NCBI GenBank assembly: GCA_003513495.1
Contig: DOPM01000043.1
Location: 140,330 to 204,329 of the forward strand
Direction: 5' to 3'
Source: Desulfosporosinus sp.
GTDB taxonomy: Bacteria > Bacillota > Desulfitobacteriia > Desulfitobacteriales > Desulfitobacteriaceae
Length of the DNA stretch: 64,000 bases
In this document: positions 42,265-51,595 of the stretch, piece after piece
Layout: every line of letters starts with the position of its first letter
Numbering within the stretch: the stretch's first letter is position 1
The notes under the pieces: model-generated
Seen by the model: only the letters and a program-made list of their open reading frames with translations
Databases searched by the model: none
Told to the model about the DNA's origin: nothing
Program-made: the position numbers and the translations under genes

Positions 42265-43968
42265 TTAAGCATGTTGATAGGCACCAACTAATGGCTTAAC
42301 TTCAGTCTCCCATAGTGTTTGAGAGGTTGCAGCATTTAAGTTGGGCTTTTTCATCATGGCTTTCAAGAACTCTTCTTGTTGAGTAGAATTATTATAGTTA
42401 GAGATTTGGGTTAAAGCAAATTGTGCAAAGTCTCGAACTAGGAAGTTAAAGATCTCATCAAGCAAAGCTGAAGAAATGGTATGAAGTTTGGAATTTTCCA
42501 AGACCAGCTGGGCATAAACGATTAATGTAAACATTTCACCTAAAGCAAGCATATAGTCAATGTTTTTTGATTGCTCCTGACTAGGGCTAGCCTGTTCTAA
42601 GAAGGAACGGAAGAGCTCGATTTGCTCTTGGAAGATAATAACATTAGAGACTTGGATTCCTTCGTAAGCCAAGCGGTAGTCAGGGAAACGGACAGAAGCA
42701 AGCTTTCCGGCTTTTTGACGGAAAAGGTAGGAATCGTCAGCGATGTCATCTCGTTTAGGAATAGTGGGGTATTCCATAGGATTAAAGAAATAATTAGACA
42801 TAAACTTAATTACTAGGGCAATGTTTACATGGGTCGTGCCTTCCAAGCGGGGTATCATACCAATATCACGGATGGCGGTTTCGAAATATGTGTCTTGCTC
42901 AAACCCTTTAGCTGCAATTGCATCAAGCAGCATTTCGATAATTTTCATTCCCTGGGTGGTAACTTTCATTTTTTGAATAGGATTATAAAGTAGATAGCGT
43001 CTGTCATCATCAGAAGCGGAACGGAAATAATCTAAACTTCTTAAAGCATATAATTTCATCGTAATTAGACGAGCATAGGATTCGGTAAAGATTTTCTGAA
43101 TATGTGGAAATGCTGTGACCTTCTTGCCGTATAATTCACGGTTAGAGGCGTGATTCAAAGCTTCATAATAAGCATGTGTACAAATACCTATGGATGCAAA
43201 GCCTAATTGAAATTTTCCAATGTTAATGGTGGAAAGAGCTGAATCCCAAGCTAGAGGACCGCTTGAAAGGATCTCATCCTGAGTTATCGGATAATCTATA
43301 AGTTCGTAGTCCCCAACATAGGCGGGACGGACTCCTGATGTTGAGATTTTCTTAATCAATTTGTAATTACGGTGTTGGCTATCAACGACAAAGAACACAT
43401 AATCTTTGGTGTCTTCATATTTAGCAAAAGTTGATACAAGTGCTGCTTCATTGGCATTTCCGATATAATATTTGCCTCCGTTCGCTAGGTAGTGTCCGTC
43501 ATTAGTTGAAGATAACGCCATTTCATTGCTGTAAAGGTCAGCGCCATGTGCTTTTTCGGACAACCCGAAGGCAAAGATTGCACCGTCTCTTAATTTTTGA
43601 GCGGTTAAGTGTTTGGCCTTTTCATTATCTCCCATCCAAATTGGTCCAAGTCCGAGAATGGAAACCTGGTAGGCGTACTGGTAAGATAACGAATAAAATG
43701 CACTAATTTCGTTGAATTCACAGACTCGACCTAAATCAAAACGCGAGTCAGGTGCACCATAACCGGCGGGAGTAAGCAGGGTTGAAAAGACTTGTTCGTT
43801 TTTAATAAACTTCAGGAAATCAGTGTACCATCTACTTGCCTGATCATCTTCTTTGATGCTTTTGAGCCCTTTATCTTCGAAGAAATGAATTGTTTTCTCC
43901 ATTATTTCTTTAGAAGGTGAATCCTTTTGCGGACTTTCATAGTTTTGAGGATTAATTAACAGGGACAA
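42265..43968 (-). CDS. Acyl-CoA dehydrogenase family protein
   Basis: A 567-residue flavoprotein, longer than the classical about 380. It has an N-terminal helical part, FGLSEKAHGADLYS (flavin/substrate region), a beta domain and a C-terminal helical extension. The segment MIPRLEGTTHVNIALV corresponds to the end of the usual catalytic region. It oxidises an acyl-CoA to the enoyl-CoA with electrons to ETF or similar. Translation starts at a TTG 5-6 nt after GTGAGG. A FadR-type operator lies directly upstream, which supports a role in fatty acid use. Confidence 0.86.
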   Translation of the reverse strand: MSLLINPQNYESPQKDSPSKEIMEKTIHFFEDKGLKSIKEDDQASRWYTDFLKFIKNEQVFSTLLTPAGYGAPDSRFDLGRVCEFNEISAFYSLSYQYAYQVSILGLGPIWMGDNEKAKHLTAQKLRDGAIFAFGLSEKAHGADLYSNEMALSSTNDGHYLANGGKYYIGNANEAALVSTFAKYEDTKDYVFFVVDSQHRNYKLIKKISTSGVRPAYVGDYELIDYPITQDEILSSGPLAWDSALSTINIGKFQLGFASIGICTHAYYEALNHASNRELYGKKVTAFPHIQKIFTESYARLITMKLYALRSLDYFRSASDDDRRYLLYNPIQKMKVTTQGMKIIEMLLDAIAAKGFEQDTYFETAIRDIGMIPRLEGTTHVNIALVIKFMSNYFFNPMEYPTIPKRDDIADDSYLFRQKAGKLASVRFPDYRLAYEGIQVSNVIIFQEQIELFRSFLEQASPSQEQSKNIDYMLALGEMFTLIVYAQLVLENSKLHTISSALLDEIFNFLVRDFAQFALTQISNYNNSTQQEEFLKAMMKKPNLNAATSQTLWETEVKPLVGAYQHA

Positions 43969-43996
43969 TAAACCTCACACCTTTCATTTTTACTCG

Positions 43997-44014
43997 CAAA
44001 TGAATAATCATTCA
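43997..44014. promoter_or_regulatory. FadR-type (TetR family) operator
   Basis: Sixteen of eighteen positions match the Bacillus FadR box TGAATGAMTANTCATTCA (here beginning CAAATGAATAATC and ending ATTCA). It lies between the -10 box and the TTG start of the acyl-CoA dehydrogenase gene, a repressing position. Confidence 0.65.
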
Positions 44015-44026
44015 CTCATTCGTCTC

Positions 44027-44055
44027 AATTATCTCACAAATCTTAAGAATGTAAA
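44027..44055 (-). promoter_or_regulatory. sigma-A promoter of the acyl-CoA dehydrogenase gene
   Basis: On the minus strand, TTTACA (44055-44050), 17-nt spacer, ATAATT (44032-44027). Confidence 0.65.
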
Positions 44056-44107
44056 GCAATTGTTTTAAGAATAGTTTAAATTGATTTTTCCGATACTAAG
44101 CAAAAAT

Positions 44108-44146
44108 GAAAGCCCTCGTCCAATTGTAGTGAACGAAGGGCCTTTC
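44108..44146 (-). terminator. Terminator after the soluble chemoreceptor
   Basis: On the minus strand, GAAAGGCCCTTCGT pairs with ACGAGGGCTTTC with a small bulge, followed by ATTTTTG. Confidence 0.7.
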
Positions 44147-44152
44147 GGTTAT

Positions 44153-45007
44153 CTATATGATCTGAGAAACTTGTTGTACGATTTGAGTACTCTCTGTAAA
44201 ACTTTGTATCCCAGCAGTCATTTCTTCAGTTGCAGCTGCCTGTGCATGTGCGACATCGGTTAATTCTTCGACTTGCCTCATAAGATCATTAACTCTTTCG
44301 TTAATAGTAGATAAAAGTTTCTTGGTATCATTAACCGATTTCGCACTATTTTCTGCCATTTTTCTTATTTCATCAGCAACGACAGCAAACCCTCTTCCAT
44401 ATTGACCCGCCCTAGCAGCCTCAATAGCAGCGTTTAATCCTAAAAGTCTTGAATTAGAGGCAACATTATTCACAAAGTCAAGAATATTATTAGTTTGTTC
44501 AATGAGTTTAATTATTTCTTGGGTTTGACCTTGAACTTCCGATACGCTACCAGAAAGAAGCATTGCTGAGGATGCAAGACTCTCGGTGGAAGCCGAGAGC
44601 TGTTCTGCAGAAGCTGAGATATTCTCTGCTGATTCCTGTAAAGCCGTTTGATTTTTCAAGCTTAAAGCAAGAGTTAAAGTACCTATGGTCGTATTATTCG
44701 AGTTCTTAATGGGTAGGGTTGAGGATTTAAACGCTACCCCATACACTTCCTTAGGGATTATTCCTCTTTGTAGAGTACCTGTTTGCAACGTAGTCGGAAT
44801 ATTGCCAGCCTTAGGGAAGGGTTTCCCAATTATATCAGCTTGTGCAGACACTGCTTCGGTGCCCATGCAATAATAGAGGAACTTTTCTTTATCAGTAACC
44901 GCAATGGTATTATCTATTGGGATTAGTTCATGAAATAAAGACGCCATTTCTCCGATGATTATTAAAAGCTGATTATCACTAAGGGTTGAATCTTCATGAT
45001 GTAGCAT
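44153..45007 (-). CDS. Soluble methyl-accepting chemotaxis protein
   Basis: A 284-residue chemoreceptor without membrane helices. The N-terminal part (about 1-118) resembles the small sensor domain of Firmicute cytoplasmic receptors (VTDKEKFLYYCMGTEAV ... GVAFKSSTLPIKNSNNTTIGTLTLALSL), a PAS-like or sugar-diacid-type fold. The rest is the signalling coiled coil with tip NSRLLGLNAAIEAARAGQYGRGFAVVADEIRKMAE. It would signal to CheA from the cytoplasm; the ligand is unknown. AGAGG precedes the ATG. Confidence 0.88.
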   Translation of the reverse strand: MLHHEDSTLSDNQLLIIIGEMASLFHELIPIDNTIAVTDKEKFLYYCMGTEAVSAQADIIGKPFPKAGNIPTTLQTGTLQRGIIPKEVYGVAFKSSTLPIKNSNNTTIGTLTLALSLKNQTALQESAENISASAEQLSASTESLASSAMLLSGSVSEVQGQTQEIIKLIEQTNNILDFVNNVASNSRLLGLNAAIEAARAGQYGRGFAVVADEIRKMAENSAKSVNDTKKLLSTINERVNDLMRQVEELTDVAHAQAAATEEMTAGIQSFTESTQIVQQVSQII

Positions 45008-45135
45008 ATTAAAACCTCTTTCTTATAGTCTTTATACATGAGTATGATTATTTCTGTTTATCAAATAATAGCATAAAGAAAAAAACTGCGCAATTGTAAT
45101 AAATTCTGACTAGTTTGAAGAATGTGAGGGAAATT

Positions 45136-46113
45136 ATGAATAATATCAGATATGAACTTGCTACCTTTGCTGGAGGCTGTTTTTGGTGTATGGTGAAACC
45201 CTTTGAGGAACTACCTGGAATCATTAGTGTGCTTTCAGGATACACTGGAGGTCACTTGGAGAATCCAAGCTATGAGGATGTGTGTTCTAAAAAGACAGGA
45301 CATTTCGAGGCTGTTCAAGTCAGGTTTGACCCGGATTCATTATCATATAACTCCTTACTGGAGACTTTCTGGAGACAAATCGACCCAACTAATCCTAATG
45401 GACAGTTTGTTGATTTAGGACAAGCCTATAAAACTGCTATTTTTTATCACAATCAGGAGCAAAAGAATTGGGCGGAAAGGTCAAAAGAAGCCCTCGAAAA
45501 AAGCAAACGATTTAGGGGTCCTATCGTTACTGAAATTCTACCGGCAACCACGTTTTATCCTGCAGAGGACTATCATCAGGACTATTATAGAAAGTTCCCA
45601 TTAAGATATGGGGCTTATCGCCAGGGTTCGGGGCGAGATACTTTTCTGAAGGAGCATTGGAGTAAAGATGATCAAGAGAAAGAGGCATTAAAATCTAAAC
45701 TTACAGTGATGCAATATGAAGTTACTCAGAACAGGGGTACCGAACCCCCTTTTCAGAATGAATACTGGGATAACGACCGAGAGGGTATTTATGTTGATGT
45801 GATATCCGGGGAGGCTCTCTTCAATTCTCTGGATAAATTTGATTCGGGGTGTGGATGGCCAAGCTTTTCGAAACCTATCCAGCCAGAAAGGGTTATAGAA
45901 AAGCCTGATTTCAGTCATTCGATGAGACGGACAGAGGTTGTAAGCACTAGATCTGAAGCACACCTTGGTCATGTCTTTGCTGACGGTCCGAAGCCCACAG
46001 GGCTGCGCTATTGTATTAATTCAGCTTCCTTGCGGTTTATTCCGAAAGAAAATTTAACTGAAGAGGGATACGGAGAGTACCAGAGGTTTTTTGATAACAA
46101 TCTGAAAGAATAA
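45136..46113 (+). CDS. msrAB: Bifunctional peptide methionine sulfoxide reductase MsrA-MsrB
   Basis: A 325-residue fusion. MsrA (about 1-160) has the catalytic GGCFWC near residues 12-17. MsrB (about 190-320) has GCGWPSF and the catalytic Cys in RYCINSASLRF. The zinc-binding Cys pairs of many MsrBs are absent. It repairs S- and R-methionine sulfoxides in the cytoplasm. The ATG at 45136 has GAGG upstream, better than a TTG at 45115. Its presence implies occasional oxygen exposure. Confidence 0.94.
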   Translation: MNNIRYELATFAGGCFWCMVKPFEELPGIISVLSGYTGGHLENPSYEDVCSKKTGHFEAVQVRFDPDSLSYNSLLETFWRQIDPTNPNGQFVDLGQAYKTAIFYHNQEQKNWAERSKEALEKSKRFRGPIVTEILPATTFYPAEDYHQDYYRKFPLRYGAYRQGSGRDTFLKEHWSKDDQEKEALKSKLTVMQYEVTQNRGTEPPFQNEYWDNDREGIYVDVISGEALFNSLDKFDSGCGWPSFSKPIQPERVIEKPDFSHSMRRTEVVSTRSEAHLGHVFADGPKPTGLRYCINSASLRFIPKENLTEEGYGEYQRFFDNNLKE

Positions 46114-46128
46114 ATTCGTATTATATCA

Positions 46129-46158
46129 AAACCTCCTCGGTTATGACCGAGGAGGTTT
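46129..46158. terminator. Bidirectional terminator
   Basis: AAACCTCCTCGGT/ACCGAGGAGGTTT with a 4-nt loop between the convergent msrAB and zinc-ribbon genes. Confidence 0.75.
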
Positions 46159-46172
46159 ATGCGCAAAAAGTT

Positions 46173-46475
46173 TTACCAATTGTTACGTGGAGTAGGATGG
46201 AAACAATCCCGACAATATACAGGCTTCTCTCCAGACGGACGAAACGGTACTGTCGTTTCCTTCCCGCACGTAGCGCAAGTAGCAGGGAACATTTCCCGTT
46301 CCTGACGGTTATATCCCCCAGAAGACCTAGTCTGAGCCTTTTTGGCTGCACGACATTGAGGACATCTTCCTGGCTCGTTCGTAAACCCTTTCTCAGCAAA
46401 AAACTCCTGTTCTGATGCGGAAAAAACAAATTCCTGACCACAATCCCGACAAGTCAAAACCTTGTCATTAAACAT
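46173..46475 (-). CDS. Zinc-ribbon protein
   Basis: A 100-residue protein with three or four CxxC pairs: CRDC (9-12), CPQC (38-41), CATC (67-70) and CRDC (88-91), which form two zinc ribbons. Similar small zinc-binding proteins are widespread in Clostridia with unknown function; nucleic acid binding is possible. AGAGG lies 7-8 nt before the ATG. Confidence 0.8.
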   Translation of the reverse strand: MFNDKVLTCRDCGQEFVFSASEQEFFAEKGFTNEPGRCPQCRAAKKAQTRSSGGYNRQEREMFPATCATCGKETTVPFRPSGEKPVYCRDCFHPTPRNNW

Positions 46476-46729
46476 AAAAACACCTCTTTTAGCTAGAACT
46501 TCCTGATGTTATACACCGATATTATAGAGTATAACCAAGTTTCATTTTTTTATCATTGTTTCGTTCACTCGGAGAGGTCGATACGTTTAATAATCACTCA
46601 AGTTGACCGAGGTAATTTCGGGGGAGTATAATTATTTACTTAAGTAACTCAAAATTCTAAGATGAATATAAGCCAGTCAATTAGGTCAAATAATTAAAGA
46701 ACCTAGTTAGACAGAATAGGAGTAAACTT

Positions 46730-47380
46730 GTGCGCAAACAATTTGTGGTGATTGGTTTAGGTCGATTCGGAACTAGTGTTGCAAGAACCATTAGTGAGCT
46801 AGGACATGATGTTTTGGCTATTGATAAAGATGAAACTATGGTTCAGGCTATAATGAACGATGTAACTCAGGCTGTACAGGCCGATGCTCGCGATGAGGAA
46901 GTCCTTCGAACGTTAGGAGTTAGAAATCTAGATATAGCGGTAGTAGCCATGGGGGATGATCTTGAAGCAAATATTCTGATCACTCTTATGCTAAAAGAAA
47001 TGGGGATTCCGTATGTCATTGCTAAGGCCCAATCCACTCAACACGGAAAGGTGTTAGAAAAAATAGGGGCAGATAAAGTCATCTATCCAGAAAAGGATAT
47101 GGGAATTCGTGTAGCTCACAATCTAGTGACTTCTAACGTCATGGATTTTATTGAATTATCTCCCCAGTATAGTATTTTTGAGATTCTTGCTTCCTCACAT
47201 TTTATAAACAAATCACTGGGAGAATTAGATTTCAGAGCGGTTTATGGAATCAGCGTAATAGCTATCAAAAAGACGGAAGACGAAATTATCATTGCTCCAG
47301 GAGCAAATGCTGTAATTAACCATGGAGACATTCTAGTTATAGTAGGAAATAAAAAGTTACTTGCAAAATTACCGGATTGA
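46730..47380 (+). CDS. ktrA: K+ uptake regulatory protein KtrA (RCK)
   Basis: A 216-residue single-RCK protein: N-terminal Rossmann VIGLGRFG (about 7-14), TrkA-N, and a C-terminal TrkA-C domain which can bind c-di-AMP. It starts with GTG after AGGAG. The KtrB pore is not adjacent; it may work with a pore encoded elsewhere or with the TrkH of this window. Confidence 0.9.
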   Translation: MRKQFVVIGLGRFGTSVARTISELGHDVLAIDKDETMVQAIMNDVTQAVQADARDEEVLRTLGVRNLDIAVVAMGDDLEANILITLMLKEMGIPYVIAKAQSTQHGKVLEKIGADKVIYPEKDMGIRVAHNLVTSNVMDFIELSPQYSIFEILASSHFINKSLGELDFRAVYGISVIAIKKTEDEIIIAPGANAVINHGDILVIVGNKKLLAKLPD

Positions 47381-47394
47381 TTCCAGTAATCTGT

Positions 47395-48813
47395 TCAAAT
47401 AAAGAAGGACGCAACACCAAATAAAAGGGTGGTTATTCCAGCGGCAATTAACGATAGCTTTAACTTTGATCGGGCATACTCCATCACGGGCAGATCAAGG
47501 ATTGCACAAAGTGTTATGGAATTATCACTCAGGGGAGAGGCAAAAGCTCCGAAGGTGCCACTAGCAAACACAGCCCCGATGACAAGGATGATATTAGATC
47601 CGGTCTGATGAGCAAGGGTTACAGCAAGGGGCATCAACAATCCCCAAGTTCCCCATGACGACCCTATAAAATAAGAGAGCAAGCTGCCTAAGATAAATAC
47701 AACGGGGGCTATAAAGGCTGATGGAATCCAGCCTACTAGATTTGATGTAATATAACTTGAGAAACCTAAGTCTTCTGAGACTGCTGATAAGGCCCAAACT
47801 AACGTAAGCATAAGGATAACCGAGATCAATTCATTGCCCCCATCAATGAAATGGTTGACTAATTTCGCGATACTATAGCGTTGGATAAAGAAAAAAATTA
47901 AGGAAAGAATCAATGTAATGAACAAGGCCTCGAGCATAACTCCAAGGGCGTCAGCTTTAACAAAGGCATCAAAGAAGCTACTTGCTCGGGCATGTCCATC
48001 CCACCAACTTAAAAAAAGAGTCATAATTAAGACGATACTAAGGGGCATTAAAAGGTTTAGAGGCTTACTGGGGATTTCCTTTTCGAAGGCTTGTATGCAT
48101 TTTTGTAGTTCTTCCTCTTCTCGCTGTTCTTCAGAACTTCCAATTAAATCGGCATTGGCAGATTGGCTCATTTCCTTAAAAAAGCTAAAGTAAATGCCTA
48201 TTCCTATTATAACTAGTGAAAAAAAGTTAAAGGGTATACTCTTGATATAAACACTGTAGGGGGATTCATTAATACCTATTTGCTGCATCGCTGTCCCAAT
48301 CAAAGAGACCATATAACCGACAAAGGCCGTGGCAACAGGCACGAGCGCAACAACAGGATTTGAAGTGACTTCAATCATAAAACCGATTTTCTGAGTAGAT
48401 AGGGGTAATCTCCTTTTTAGAAGTTTCATGATAGGTGCAATTGTTACAATTCGAAAATTTGGATTATTAAATGTACCAATTGTCGAGAGCCATATAAGTA
48501 ACATTGCTGACCGTTTGGTTTTAACTTTGCGTCCTACTAGGTCGACAAAACCTTTTATTCCTCCCGTAATCCTAGTTAAACTGATAAGGCCAGCAAAAAC
48601 GTAAAGAAAGATAATAATCCTAATATTATTCGGCTGTACAAGATTGTTTATAAGATAGGAGATAAGGGTCTTAATTCCACCAAATAGATCCGGCTGTACA
48701 AGGTAACTTCCTAATATTAAACCGGCGAACAGTCCTGGTTGAACTTGTTTGGATAGGATAGCTATTGGAATAACGACTAGAAATGGTAAAAGTGAAATCC
48801 ATGAGGCTTCCAT
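47395..48813 (-). CDS. NhaC-family Na+/H+ antiporter
   Basis: A 472-residue membrane protein with about 11-12 helices. GSSWGTWGLLMPLAV and FGAFASPLSDNSITLCAI near the C-terminus are the NhaC-family hallmarks. A charged loop (about 220-245, many Glu) splits the two halves. It exchanges Na+ for H+ or an organic anion pair. It converges with ktrA, only 14 nt apart. AGGAG precedes the ATG. Confidence 0.87.
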   Translation of the reverse strand: MEASWISLLPFLVVIPIAILSKQVQPGLFAGLILGSYLVQPDLFGGIKTLISYLINNLVQPNNIRIIIFLYVFAGLISLTRITGGIKGFVDLVGRKVKTKRSAMLLIWLSTIGTFNNPNFRIVTIAPIMKLLKRRLPLSTQKIGFMIEVTSNPVVALVPVATAFVGYMVSLIGTAMQQIGINESPYSVYIKSIPFNFFSLVIIGIGIYFSFFKEMSQSANADLIGSSEEQREEEELQKCIQAFEKEIPSKPLNLLMPLSIVLIMTLFLSWWDGHARASSFFDAFVKADALGVMLEALFITLILSLIFFFIQRYSIAKLVNHFIDGGNELISVILMLTLVWALSAVSEDLGFSSYITSNLVGWIPSAFIAPVVFILGSLLSYFIGSSWGTWGLLMPLAVTLAHQTGSNIILVIGAVFASGTFGAFASPLSDNSITLCAILDLPVMEYARSKLKLSLIAAGITTLLFGVASFFI

Positions 48814-48965
48814 ACATGCTCCTGCTTTCTGAGTTTTCTTCTATTTATATATTATCCCCTGAATGGCAATGCTATTATTAGAAGGATTTAGCTAATTATT
48901 ACCGAATTAAATAGGGATATTGTATTTTCACATTTAAATTTCTATGTAGATAAGGAGATTTTGTT

Positions 48966-49151
48966 TTGGAAAGACCACAAAGTAATCCTAGTCGAATGGT
49001 AGTTATTGAAGATAAGAAGAGCGGTGAGCGTTTTTTAGTTGACCTGTTAAGAGGTCAAACCTATGACAAAGAACAGTATACGAAGATTACTTATGAAGTA
49101 CCTCTAAAGAAAGAATTCTGGGATCTACCACGCTTAACCAAGTCAAAATGA
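48966..49151 (+). CDS. Small hypothetical protein (61 residues)
   Basis: A charged soluble protein (SRMVVIEDKKSGERFLVDLLRGQTYDKEQY). It begins with TTG 8 nt after AAGGAG. No family recognised. It has its own terminator directly downstream, which supports a real short transcript. Confidence 0.55.
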   Translation: MERPQSNPSRMVVIEDKKSGERFLVDLLRGQTYDKEQYTKITYEVPLKKEFWDLPRLTKSK

Positions 49152-49183
49152 AATACATCAGAAAACCTAAATTAACCCGTCAT

Positions 49184-49223
49184 ACAATTAAGGCACTAGC
49201 TCCATTGCTAGTGTCTTAATTGT
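49184..49223. terminator. Strong hairpin terminator
   Basis: ACAATTAAGGCACTAGC pairs over 17 bp with GCTAGTGTCTTAATTGT (one G-U), loop of 6. T-rich arm on both strands. Confidence 0.75.
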
Positions 49224-49442
49224 ATACAGCGGTCTAATTACTTTAATCACTACCTGGAAAGATGAGATACGAAAAAGTATCCCTAATCTAGTTGAAGACG
49301 CTTGAAAGTAAGCATATTACCATGGATTAAGAAGTATCTAGCATAATATTGAGAATGTTTAAAATATTTGGGGATTTAGCTTTACTTACCCGCCTATGGC
49401 CCTTATAATGTTTACAAAAGATACAAAAAATGAGGGATAAAC

Positions 49443-50843
49443 ATGAGTGCCGGAGTCCATGCTGTCACAACAAGTATTATTCCACAATGGAATCGTGAAC
49501 TCTTATTTGAAATCTTGGATAATATCCATGATGTAGTACTAGTTATTGATTCGGACACTACAATTGTCTATGCTAATGAGGCTTATGCAAAAATTTTAGG
49601 GGTTCCCGTGGCCAAAGTTCTAGGCCGAAGACTAGACGTAATCGAACCTGACTCACCAACTATCAGAATGCTGCATACGGGAAAGCCAAGTAGAGGGAAC
49701 GGTTATGTTGAATCTCTAGACATTAATGTAGTAGGCAGCTCTTTTCCTTTATATAATGGAAATAACATCATTGGGGCAGTCTCAATCTTTAAAAATATTT
49801 CAGAAGTGGTAGAACTTAATCGGGAATTACAGCAAACTAAGGGTGTTGCAGACTATTTGAAAGAGCAGTTAGAACAATGGGAGCATCTTCCTATGTCCTT
49901 CAAAGAATACGTAGGACAGAACAGTCGGTTAAAGGAAACCCTTGTGTTAGCTGCCAAAGTAGCACAAACTGAAAGCACAGTCCTGATTCTTGGTGAAAGT
50001 GGAGTTGGTAAGGAAGTTCTGGCTAGGGCAGTTCATAATTGCAGCCGACGTAAAGATAAGCCTATGATTAAGGTCAATTGTGCTGCCATACCGGAGGATT
50101 TAATAGAAAGTGAACTTTTTGGATATGAAGAGGGAGCTTTTACAGGAGCTAAAAAGGGAGGCAAACTTGGTAAGTTTGAATTAGCTCATAGCGGTACAAT
50201 ATTTCTAGATGAAATAGGCGACATGAGTATTACTATGCAGGCTAAATTATTACGTGTATTGCAAGAAAAAGAATTCGAACGTGTCGGCGGTACAAAGACG
50301 ATCAAAGTTGATATACGTGTGATCGCAGCCACCAACCGAGATTTAGAAAGCATGATCGATAAGGGGAGCTTCCGTCGTGACTTGTACTATCGTTTGAATA
50401 TCGTTCCTCTCCATTTAACTCCTCTTCGTGAGCGGAAAGATGACATATTAGAGTTAGCCAAAACATTTCTTAACCAATTCTCGCGGGAAGTGGGTCATGA
50501 ACTTAATCTATCTCCACAAGTCGTAAGGTTCCTTCAGAAGTATGAGTGGCCCGGTAATATTAGAGAGTTGCAAAACGTATTAGAACATGCAAGCATTGTA
50601 TGTAGTGGTACCACGATTGAAGTTCGTCATTTGCCGGCGCATGTTATTGCTGTCAATAATGAGAATTCAAGCATTGAGGATAAACCCTACGATGTAAAAG
50701 AAATTATAGGTAGGATGGAAAAGGAATTAATTCTATCAGCATTAGCTACTTATAATAATAATCGTACCCAGGCTATGAAAGCGCTAGGTATTTCCAGGAG
50801 AGCTTTTTATGATAAGTTACGTAAATATGGTATCGAAGATTGA
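49443..50843 (+). CDS. sigma-54-dependent transcriptional activator (PAS-AAA-Fis)
   Basis: A 466-residue enhancer-binding protein. A PAS sensor (about 18-128) and a short coiled coil are followed by the sigma-54 AAA+ domain with Walker A GESGVGKE, the sigma-54 contact loop GAFTGA and Walker B GTIFLDEIGDM, then a C-terminal Fis-type HTH (NNRTQAMKALGISRRAFYDKLRKYGI). It needs a small signal at the PAS domain and activates -24/-12 promoters. Such promoters lie 0.6 kb downstream and at 56416 and 62966, so it is the best candidate regulator of the liv operons. Confidence 0.94.
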   Translation: MSAGVHAVTTSIIPQWNRELLFEILDNIHDVVLVIDSDTTIVYANEAYAKILGVPVAKVLGRRLDVIEPDSPTIRMLHTGKPSRGNGYVESLDINVVGSSFPLYNGNNIIGAVSIFKNISEVVELNRELQQTKGVADYLKEQLEQWEHLPMSFKEYVGQNSRLKETLVLAAKVAQTESTVLILGESGVGKEVLARAVHNCSRRKDKPMIKVNCAAIPEDLIESELFGYEEGAFTGAKKGGKLGKFELAHSGTIFLDEIGDMSITMQAKLLRVLQEKEFERVGGTKTIKVDIRVIAATNRDLESMIDKGSFRRDLYYRLNIVPLHLTPLRERKDDILELAKTFLNQFSREVGHELNLSPQVVRFLQKYEWPGNIRELQNVLEHASIVCSGTTIEVRHLPAHVIAVNNENSSIEDKPYDVKEIIGRMEKELILSALATYNNNRTQAMKALGISRRAFYDKLRKYGIED

Positions 50844-50854
50844 TGAGGCAGGGG

Positions 50855-50892
50855 AGAGGATGGGCTTTTATGAAAGTCACATCCTCTTTTGG
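50855..50892 (+). terminator. Terminator after the activator gene
   Basis: AGAGGATG/CATCCTCT with an inner CTTT/AAAG pairing, followed by TTTT. Confidence 0.7.
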
Positions 50893-50962
50893 CTTCTGCT
50901 AGTCGCTATAGATTAAGTGAGATTTGAGATGATATATTAAGTAAACGATATCCTTGATATAA

Positions 50963-50979
50963 TGTATCTATACTATACA
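50963..50979. promoter_or_regulatory. Candidate activator-binding site, TGTAT-N7-ATACA
   Basis: TGTAT (50963-50967) and ATACA (50975-50979). It lies 470 nt upstream of the livJ promoter and about 120 nt after the activator gene. The same motif recurs at 51342 and 62909. Confidence 0.55.
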
Positions 50980-51063
50980 TTCTTAGGATTTGAACAAAGA
51001 ACCCCTAGTAATAGAAAACCATGTTAGAATTTTTTTTTAAGGGAGCAAAAGCAGCCTAGATAT

Positions 51064-51103
51064 GAAAAAAGGGTGTGTCTTTTTTTAAAGGCCCACCCCT
51101 TTT
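51064..51103 (+). terminator. Hairpin in the activator-livJ spacer
   Basis: AAAAAGGGTG pairs imperfectly with CACCCCTTTT. In the rest of this 750-nt spacer (50844-51595) I see only the two TGTAT-N7-ATACA sites, the -24/-12 promoter and no plausible gene. Confidence 0.5.
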
Positions 51104-51341
51104 AGTTCAAAGAAACGTAACTTTCACTACTAAGGGTATGGTAAGTTGTGGAAATGAGATATCCCTGGGTTGATTAAGAGGTAATGGCACAATAATTGCA
51201 ACTATTAAAATAGTATAATCATTCTGAATATTTTGATAGAGGGAGAGGGTGTGTATAGGTTAATCAATTTTAATTACACTGTAGATCTGGATAGGTATCG
51301 CTTAGAAGTAATATAAAAAGTAAACAACAATGATTAATTAG

Positions 51342-51358
51342 TGTATGCAAGTGATACA
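51342..51358. promoter_or_regulatory. Candidate activator-binding site, TGTAT-N7-ATACA
   Basis: TGTAT (51342-51346) and ATACA (51354-51358), 77 nt before the -24 element of the livJ promoter, a usual distance for an enhancer-binding protein. Confidence 0.6.
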
Positions 51359-51434
51359 TTCGAACGGTTTAAGTTTGCGAAAAAAGCTAAGGCAGAGGAC
51401 CGATTATAGGGAATTCTAAAAGGAATAGGGAATA

Positions 51435-51449
51435 GGCACAAAATTTGCA
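51435..51449 (+). promoter_or_regulatory. sigma-54 promoter of livJHMGF
   Basis: GGCAC-AAAAT-TTGCA with ten nucleotides between the -24 GG and the -12 GC, the required spacing. Leader of about 135 nt to the livJ start. Confidence 0.75.
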
Positions 51450-51595
51450 TAGATTATAAAGTGAATATTCAAAATTTACAAAATATTAAATTTAAACAAG
51501 TAATCTAAAGGGGGGAATCTGACAATAAACCGTTCTAAGAAAAATGAGCTTGGAAAACAGTGTCCTTGAGAAAATGAAAGAGGTGCAAACACGAA

